This document shows, in pieces, positions 7,398 to 13,653 of a stretch of 13,653 bases of DNA. Made by a program: the position numbers and the translations under genes. Source of the DNA: DATEOR01 sp046733475 (GTDB lineage: Bacteria; Actinomycetota; Thermoleophilia; Gaiellales; Gaiellaceae). The notes under the pieces were generated by a model. The model ran no database searches, was not told the DNA's origin, and saw only the letters and a list, made by a program, of their open reading frames with translations. Within the stretch, counting starts at the first letter, position 1. Each line of letters begins with the position of its first letter. The DNA is taken from contig JBKPPF010000032.1 in assembly GCA_046733475.1 (NCBI GenBank), positions 1-13,653 on the forward strand, in the 5' to 3' direction.

Positions 7398-8221
7398 GAG
7401 CGGCTCGCCTCCTCGAGGGCGCGCGCGGCAGCGAGCGCTTCCACGTGCTCGCGCACGTCGTGGACGCGGAAGATCGCCGCTCCGCGCTCGTAGGCGAGCA
7501 CCGCGACAGCGACCCCGGCGGAGACCGTGCCTGTGAGCGCACCGACGTCGCCCATGAGCCTGCCGAGGAAGCGCTTGCGGGAAGCGCCCACGAGCACGGG
7601 CCGGCCGAGCGCGGCGATCTCGTCCACGCGCGCGAGGAGCTCGAGATTGTGCTCCACAGTCTTGCCGAAGCCGATGCCAGGGTCGAGACAGATGCGCTCC
7701 TCGTCGATCCCGGCCTCGGTCGCGAACTCGAGGCGCTCCTCCAGGAAGGCCTTCACCTCGGAGACGACATCCTCGTAGCGCGGATCGTCCTGCATCGTGC
7801 GCGGCTCGTCGAGCATGTGCATCAGGCACAGGCACGCGTCCGAGTCGGCGACGACGCCTGCAAGCTCGTGCTCTCCCCTGAGCGCTGTGACGTCGTTCAC
7901 CAGCACCGCGCCCGCCTGGAGGGCCCGGCGCGCGACTTCGGCTTTCGAGGTGTCGATGGAGACCGGCACGTCGACGAGCGCTGCGAGGACGGGCTCGACG
8001 CGATCGAGCTCCTCCTCGACCGAAACGCCTTCGGAGCCGGGGCGGGTCGACTCGCCGCCGACGTCCACGATCGCCGCGCCTTCGTCGAGCATCCCGCGCG
8101 CCTCCGCGATGGCCGCCTGCGGGTGCAGAAAAACCCCGCCGTCCGAGAACGAGTCCGGCGTCACGTTGACGACGCCCATCACGCTGGGTCGGGGCAGCAA
8201 CTCCTCGATGGATTGCTTCAC
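7394..8221 (-). CDS. folP: Dihydropteroate synthase
   Basis: This 275-residue TIM-barrel enzyme joins 6-hydroxymethyl-dihydropterin pyrophosphate to p-aminobenzoate and is the target of sulfonamides. Visible motifs are GVVNVTPDSFSDGG (16-29, pyrophosphate and Mg loop), GGESTRPGS (55-63), SIDTSK (88-93, with D90), VNDVT (108-112), DPGIGFGK (180-187) and GASRKRFLG (from 212, with K216), plus RVHDV near the end. GTG 8221 is chosen over the longer open frame because the extra upstream residues are unrelated and would run across the opposite-strand PHP relic. An AGGG lies five bases before this GTG. folB overlaps by four bases. In many actinobacteria folE precedes folP, but here no folE is present. 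Confidence 0.96.
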   Translation of the reverse strand: MKQSIEELLPRPSVMGVVNVTPDSFSDGGVFLHPQAAIAEARGMLDEGAAIVDVGGESTRPGSEGVSVEEELDRVEPVLAALVDVPVSIDTSKAEVARRALQAGAVLVNDVTALRGEHELAGVVADSDACLCLMHMLDEPRTMQDDPRYEDVVSEVKAFLEERLEFATEAGIDEERICLDPGIGFGKTVEHNLELLARVDEIAALGRPVLVGASRKRFLGRLMGDVGALTGTVSAGVAVAVLAYERGAAIFRVHDVREHVEALAAARALEEASRS

Positions 8222-8229
8222 GGGAGCCC

Positions 8230-8235
8230 TATCCT
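8230..8235 (+). promoter_or_regulatory. -10 element of the PHP phosphatase relic
   Basis: TATCCT is followed by exactly six bases and then the GTG at 8242. The same layout occurs before the cyclase fusion gene and tilS. No convincing -35 hexamer is visible. It suggests the relic was once expressed as a leaderless message. The site lies in the 20-bp divergent gap next to the folP start. Confidence 0.4.
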
Positions 8236-8241
8236 GCCAGA

Positions 8242-8652
8242 GTGATCGACCTCCATTCGCACGTGCTCCCGGGCGTTGACGACGGCGCGCGAACAATCGA
8301 GGACAGCCAAGCATCCGGAGCGCAACGCAGAAGTACAGGCCGACCCGGGGCGGCTGAGCTCGTTCATCGAGCGGGGCGGGCTCGTCAGATCACTGCGGCC
8401 TCTCTGGGACGGCCGCATAGGCCGCCGCCGACAGGCCGCACAAGAACTGATTGAAGCCGGTCTTGCCCACGTCCTGGCGAGTGGCGCTCACCTCCCGGAG
8501 ATCAGGGGGTCGGTTTGACCACCGCCGCTCAAGCCCTTGACGACGAGCTCGCCGCGTACCTGGCTCAGGCGGCCCCGTCTGCGATCGTCGCCGGCGAAAC
8601 GGTGCCTCCGCCGCCGGTGCGAAGACGCCGCCGACGGTTCCGGCGTCGATAA
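8242..8652 (+). pseudogene. Decayed PHP-domain phosphatase (CpsB/YwqE family)
   Basis: The intact family removes phosphate from tyrosine on capsule-synthesis kinases. Pieces of one such protein lie in order but in changing frames. Bases 8242-8310 give the classic N-terminus (IDLHSHVLPGVDDGARTIEDS). The frame then changes, and 8309-8385 gives KHPERNAEVQADPGRLSSF and onward, so about 110 middle residues are missing. Bases 8386-8406 give QITAASL in a third register relative to that piece. Bases 8408-8506 return to DGRIGRRRQAAQELIEAGL and AHVLASGAH. Bases 8509-8652 give VGLTTAAQALDDELAAYL and an Arg-rich tail ending at TAA 8650. The lesions I infer are one large deletion near 8305-8312, single-base losses near 8385 and in the G-run 8505-8509, and one extra G at 8407. 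The metal-binding Asp expected in ASDAH is Gly. No whole protein can be made. It occupies the slot where related genomes often have folE. Confidence 0.82.
8624..8647. terminator. Possible bidirectional hairpin after ftsH
   Basis: GACGCCG (8624-8630) pairs perfectly with CGGCGTC (8641-8647) around a ten-base loop, starting 9 bp beyond the ftsH stop. It also lies in the Arg-rich 3' end of the relic, where repeated CGC-type codons can give such a match by chance. No T-run follows on either strand. Confidence 0.25.
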
Positions 8653-8655
8653 GAG

Positions 8656-10617
<1,962 letters not shown>

Positions 10618-10638
10618 GAAGGTTCCTCTAGTGGGTTA

Positions 10639-10666
10639 ACGGTAGCAGCCTGGATATTCGTGACAG
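10639..10666 (-). promoter_or_regulatory. Possible ftsH promoter
   Basis: In the 66-bp gap before ftsH, the - strand has CTGTCA (10666-10661, four of six bases of the -35 consensus), a 16-bp spacer and TACCGT (10644-10639) as a weak TANNNT -10. A start near 10632 would leave a short leader containing the AGAGGA ribosome site. FtsH may also be read through from hpt. Confidence 0.3.
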
Positions 10667-10683
10667 GGACCGGTTTCGGTTTT

Positions 10684-11259
10684 TCAGACCGTGTCCTCCG
10701 CCTGCGCCGCCAGTTCGTCCCTGAGGACGCCCACGAAGGGCAGGTTTCGGTACCGCTCGGCGAAGTCGAGGCCGTATCCGATCACGAACCGGTTCGGGAT
10801 CTCGAAGCCGACGTAACGGCAGGTGACGTCGTTCTCGCGGCGCTCAGGCTTGGTCAAGAGGGCACAGACCTCGAGCGAAGCTGGCTCACGGGCCTCCAGG
10901 TTGCGGAGCAAGTAGGAAAGGGTCAGTCCGGAATCGATGATGTCTTCGACGACGAGCACGTTTCTACCTTCGATCGAGACGTCGAGATCCTTGAGGATCC
11001 GAACGACGCCGGAGGAGTCGATTCCGGCTCCGTAGCTCGAGATGGCCATGAAATCGACCTCGCAGGGAATGTCGATCGAGCGCATCAGGTCGGCCATGAA
11101 GAAGATCGCGCCCTTCAGGACGCCGATGAGGAGCAGGTCCCCGCCGCGGTAGTCGTCCGAGATCTGCGCGCCGAGCTCGGCGATACGGCCGTGCAGCATC
11201 TCCTCGTCGATCAGGATCTCGCTGACGGCAGCGGAGAGCTCGTTCTTCACCTGGTTCAT
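10684..11259 (-). CDS. hpt: Hypoxanthine phosphoribosyltransferase
   Basis: This 191-residue cytoplasmic enzyme converts hypoxanthine (and guanine) plus PRPP to IMP (and GMP) in purine salvage. It shows the type I PRTase signature VVEDIIDSGLTL (103-114, with PRPP-binding E105/D106 and general base D109), the LKG loop (48-50), the flexible SSYG region (74-77) followed by SSGVVRILKDLD, the base-stacking or base-binding K137 in TKPER, and GYGLDF (161-166). The frame is open further upstream, but that part is antisense-like shadow of tilS. ATG 11259 is chosen because it overlaps the tilS stop by four bases (ATGA), implying coupling. The tilS-hpt-ftsH order is widely conserved in Gram-positive bacteria. 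Confidence 0.97.
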   Translation of the reverse strand: MNQVKNELSAAVSEILIDEEMLHGRIAELGAQISDDYRGGDLLLIGVLKGAIFFMADLMRSIDIPCEVDFMAISSYGAGIDSSGVVRILKDLDVSIEGRNVLVVEDIIDSGLTLSYLLRNLEAREPASLEVCALLTKPERRENDVTCRYVGFEIPNRFVIGYGLDFAERYRNLPFVGVLRDELAAQAEDTV

Positions 11260-12260
11260 TCGCGCTCCTCTCCGACAGCGCCCTCCCAGCCGGGCGCCGA
11301 GGCGATCCCGGGGACGACGACGACCTCGTCCCCCTTGACGACGAGCGGCCAGGCCTCGCGCTCGGAGCGCGGCACCTTCGCGTCGACGAAGATGTCCTGG
11401 ATCTTCTTTCCGCGCGATGCGAGCCGGTCGCCGGCCCGCCAGGACCGCACCCAGAGGCCGTCGCGGTTCGGGCGCAGGCGCCACGGGCCCCAGGAGACGG
11501 GCCCGTCCAGCCGGACAGGCGCTCGCTCGAGCCAGACGCTCCCGTATTCCCTTACCGCCACCCGGCCGTCACCTAGGTCTACTCGCTTGGCTCCTGCCTG
11601 CGAGGCGAGCAACTCTAACAGCGCTCTCTCGATCGGCCTTGGCAGCTCCGCGGGCGGTTCCGCAGCGCGCAGGACGTTCTCCTCGGCCGCGGGATGAAGG
11701 CGGCGGAGCGCGGGGAGGATCTCTCGGCGGATCAGGCCCCGCAAGGTGTCGTCGTTCGTGGAGTCGAGGCGGAAGTCGAGGCCCTCCGCGCGGCAGTAGG
11801 CCTCGGTCTCGTCGCGCCACACAGTGAGGAGCGGCCTGACGACGCCATCCTCGCGCTTCGCGCGGATCCCTGTGGTCGTCCCGCTCGCGGCGAGGCGGTA
11901 GAGGACGGTCTCGACCTGGTCGGAGGCGGTGTGCCCGGTGGCGCGAAGCCGGTCTCCTGCGACGGCATAGCGAAGGTCCCGGAGCTCTTCCTCGGAGGCT
12001 GCGTTCAGCGGCGGAGCCTCGACGACCTCGGCCCCGAGGCGCTCACGGCAGAAACGCGCGTCCGCTTCGGACTCGGTCCCGCGGAGCTTATGGTTGACGT
12101 GGAGCGCGTCGACGCGGTAGCCGAGGGCCCCAAGCGCATGCCAGAGGCATGTCGAGTCCGGGCCACCGGAAACCAGGCAGACAACATCCCCGCTCGGCGG
12201 CACCAAGTCGTACCGGCGGATGTGCTCTTCGATCCGCGCGCGAAGCGCAGCGGCGTCCAC
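11256..12260 (-). CDS. tilS: tRNA(Ile)-lysidine synthetase
   Basis: This 334-residue enzyme attaches lysine to C34 of the CAU-anticodon tRNA-Ile so that it reads AUA codons. The N-type PP-loop is SGGPDS (31-36), followed by HVNHKLRG (54-61), GHTASDQVET (109-118) and DSTND (166-170), all typical of TilS. The C-terminal part with WRAGDR and GKKIQDIFVDAKVPRSERE matches the TilS C-domain. It is shorter than the E. coli enzyme (about 430 residues), as is usual in actinobacteria. The start is GTG 12260, with no Shine-Dalgarno, but TAAAAT lies six bases upstream, so the mRNA may be leaderless. hpt overlaps its stop by four bases. Confidence 0.96.
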   Translation of the reverse strand: MDAAALRARIEEHIRRYDLVPPSGDVVCLVSGGPDSTCLWHALGALGYRVDALHVNHKLRGTESEADARFCRERLGAEVVEAPPLNAASEEELRDLRYAVAGDRLRATGHTASDQVETVLYRLAASGTTTGIRAKREDGVVRPLLTVWRDETEAYCRAEGLDFRLDSTNDDTLRGLIRREILPALRRLHPAAEENVLRAAEPPAELPRPIERALLELLASQAGAKRVDLGDGRVAVREYGSVWLERAPVRLDGPVSWGPWRLRPNRDGLWVRSWRAGDRLASRGKKIQDIFVDAKVPRSEREAWPLVVKGDEVVVVPGIASAPGWEGAVGEERE

Positions 12261-12266
12261 GCACCA

Positions 12267-12272
12267 ATTTTA
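12267..12272 (-). promoter_or_regulatory. -10 element of tilS, probably leaderless
   Basis: On the - strand TAAAAT is followed by six bases and then the tilS GTG at 12260, the same hexamer and spacing as before the cyclase fusion gene. A CTGACC 15 bp upstream matches four of six -35 bases but the spacer is short. The site lies in the 29-bp gap between the lipoprotein stop and tilS, so tilS-hpt can start its own transcript. Confidence 0.5.
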
Positions 12273-12289
12273 CGGCGTAGCTGCCCGGG

Positions 12290-12742
12290 TCAGAGCAATG
12301 GTCCGACATCGCATCCTTGCTTGTAGAGGGCCGGCTGGGCCTGCGCGAGCACATCGTGAGCGAAGTTGGCGAGCCCGTACGCGCGGTACATTCGCTCGCC
12401 CGCGTCGCCACCCTTGGCCTGAATCGTGACTGCGGCGCCGTACTCCTGGAACATCGCGTCCAGGTAGCGCTGAGCGGTCTTGAGCGAAGGGTCCTTCGGG
12501 TCGGAGTGCTGGATGCGCAAGGCCGAGTCGAAGGCCTCCTGGGAGACGTCCTTCGGCTCGACGGCGCCGCTCTGGTAGTCCGCGTTGAGGACACCGAGAA
12601 CGATCATGTCCGTCGACGCGGTCTCGATGAACTTTTGGTCCGTGGGGCCGCAGCTGTGCCCGTGGACGCTCTCGCTGCCACCGCAGCCGCTGGAGAGCGC
12701 AACGAGAACGAGCGTCGCCGCAATGACGCCGATCCGCCGCAA
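12290..12742 (-). CDS. Small putative lipoprotein of unknown function
   Basis: From TTG 12742 the product has 150 residues: a short basic start (MRRIG), a hydrophobic stretch (5-16) and a lipobox-like ALSSGC, so C20 would be lipidated and the protein anchored outside the membrane. The mature part is mostly helical, without a motif I recognise. It has just two more cysteines, C31 near its start and C144 near its end, which could form a disulfide closing the domain. The start is uncertain: ATG 12781 is in frame but would put an acidic stretch (AADDPC) before the signal peptide, and the open frame beyond that is a shadow of the GNAT gene. It lies 73 bp after the GNAT gene and 29 bp before tilS. 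Confidence 0.65.
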   Translation of the reverse strand: MRRIGVIAATLVLVALSSGCGGSESVHGHSCGPTDQKFIETASTDMIVLGVLNADYQSGAVEPKDVSQEAFDSALRIQHSDPKDPSLKTAQRYLDAMFQEYGAAVTIQAKGGDAGERMYRAYGLANFAHDVLAQAQPALYKQGCDVGPLL

Positions 12743-12815
12743 GATGCACGGATCATCGGCGGCAAGGGCGAGCACCGCCATCACCCGTTCCGGTGTAGCT
12801 ACGTGGCGATCGTCA

Positions 12816-13601
12816 CTACTCGAAGATGAGCGAGCGGTACGCGCCGACGCGGCGCATGCCGATCGAGTCGTAGAGGGCGATCGCGGGCGCGTTCTCGGGG
12901 CGCACGAAGAGACAGACGGACGGCGTGCGGGCGAGCAGGAGGCGGCACAGGTCGGCGAGGCCGCGCTTCCCGTAGCCCTGGCCCCGCACGGAGGGGTCGA
13001 CCCAGACCTGCTGCAGCTGAGCGGCCCGGTCCGTCCAGGCGGACGCCTCGGCCTTGAAGAGGACCGTCCCGTCCTCCTCCCAGAGCCAGCTGCGACCCTC
13101 CTCGATCTGGGTCTGGGTGCGCCACTCGAAGAGCGCCGGGTCGCGAGCATAGGCGTCGATGCCGACCTCCTCCAGGAACGCCGCTGCCGAGGTGCGGATG
13201 AGGAGGTCGAGGTCGTGAAGGGTGGCCGAGCGAAGCGCAGAGCCGCCGGCTGCGGGCTCCTCGTCGAGGGCGTAGACGGGCTGCCCGGGCCGGTCCTCGC
13301 GTACGCCGGGAAGCTGGTCGCGGGCTGCCTCCCAGAGATCGGTGACCGCGCGCTCGTCGCCGATCAGCATGCGCGGTCGCGAGCGTGCGGCGATCTTCGC
13401 GAAGGCCCCCGCGCCTTCGCCTGAAGGGACGAGGTTCGCGCCTAGATGGCAGACGGCGACAAGCTCCCCTCCGTCCCGCAGCGCGGCGAAGCGACCCAGG
13501 CCGCGCCGGGCAACGTCCTCCAGGAAGACCCGTTCGATCGGCTCTCGCGCGCAGAAGTCGAGGATCTCCTCGAGCGATGGCCGCTTGACCAGGCGCGGCA
13601 T
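12816..13601 (-). CDS. Two-domain GNAT N-acetyltransferase (DUF4081-type N-terminus)
   Basis: This 261-residue protein starts at ATG 13601. The C-terminal part (about 121-261) is a GNAT fold: the motif A strand LQQVWVDPSVRGQGYGKRGL has the acetyl-CoA pyrophosphate loop at R206-G211, followed by LFVRPENAPAIALYDSIGM (motif B, with N237) and the usual C-terminal FxxxGxxR-like end (MRRVGAYRSLIF). The N-terminal part (about 1-115) resembles the DUF4081 domain found before GNAT domains in actinobacteria (Rv2867c-like, from memory). The acceptor substrate cannot be told from sequence. A TATCGT lies eight bases before the ATG, so a short-leader or leaderless promoter is possible. It heads the - strand series with the lipoprotein and tilS. 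Confidence 0.85.
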   Translation of the reverse strand: MPRLVKRPSLEEILDFCAREPIERVFLEDVARRGLGRFAALRDGGELVAVCHLGANLVPSGEGAGAFAKIAARSRPRMLIGDERAVTDLWEAARDQLPGVREDRPGQPVYALDEEPAAGGSALRSATLHDLDLLIRTSAAAFLEEVGIDAYARDPALFEWRTQTQIEEGRSWLWEEDGTVLFKAEASAWTDRAAQLQQVWVDPSVRGQGYGKRGLADLCRLLLARTPSVCLFVRPENAPAIALYDSIGMRRVGAYRSLIFE

Positions 13602-13653
13602 TGCCGGGGACGATAACCCGCATGCCCATACATGTTCGAGCTGAGAAAGGCGA

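Noticed and set aside
7398..7835. N-terminal extension of folB upstream of ATG 7397
   Set aside because: The extra 146 residues are Arg-rich shadow of folP; FolB proteins are about 120 residues and the ATGA overlap supports the shorter start.
8276..8518. 80-codon + strand open frame as a small independent gene
   Set aside because: It is the middle fragment of the decayed PHP phosphatase; flanking pieces of the same family lie in the other frame on both sides.
12743..13150. Longer form of the lipoprotein starting inside the GNAT gene
   Set aside because: The added residues are low-complexity Ser/Arg/Pro shadow of the acetyltransferase, and would bury the signal peptide.
13630..13645. LexA-like site upstream of the GNAT gene
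   Set aside because: Only one half (CGAAC on the - strand) fits the actinobacterial SOS palindrome; the other half does not.

Overview
The window is GC-rich (two sampled 60-bp lines read about 58% and 67%), tightly packed and uses many GTG and TTG starts. Gene content points to an actinomycete-type bacterium: a tilS-hpt-ftsH-folP-folB-folK-coaX series, a DUF2469 protein and a DUF4081-type acetyltransferase. I infer Actinomycetota, possibly a Thermoleophilia-like lineage; the class is a guess from gene style, not from a marker gene.

Layout. At 1-167 is the 3' end of an unidentified + strand gene. At 224-3787 (+) is a 1187-residue protein joining a class III nucleotide cyclase, an AAA-type signalling ATPase and a complete peptide-binding (SBP_bac_5) domain, with no signal peptide. 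It runs tail-to-tail into coaX, overlapping it by 51 bp. The - strand then carries folK, a DUF2469 gene and coaX (transcribed 5355 to 3737). A secreted metalloprotease-like gene (5404-7038, +) lies between folK and folB. folP and folB (8221 to 7035, -) overlap by 4 bp. Between folP and ftsH lies a + strand relic of a PHP-domain (CpsB/YwqE-type) phosphatase, carrying an internal deletion and several frameshifts. The rest of the - strand reads GNAT acetyltransferase, small lipoprotein, tilS, hpt, ftsH (13601 to 8656).

How it fits together. The - strand genes form a housekeeping block: folate synthesis (FolP, FolB, FolK), the first step of CoA synthesis (CoaX), tRNA-Ile lysidine formation (TilS), purine salvage (Hpt) and membrane protein quality control (FtsH). 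In many actinobacteria this block is continuous and has folE between ftsH and folP. Here folE is absent, the PHP relic sits at that place, and the protease splits folB from folK. The most unusual gene is the cyclase-ATPase-solute-binding fusion, which looks like a cytoplasmic ligand sensor with a second-messenger output. A promoter pattern of TANNNT, six bases, then GTG occurs before three genes and suggests leaderless transcripts.
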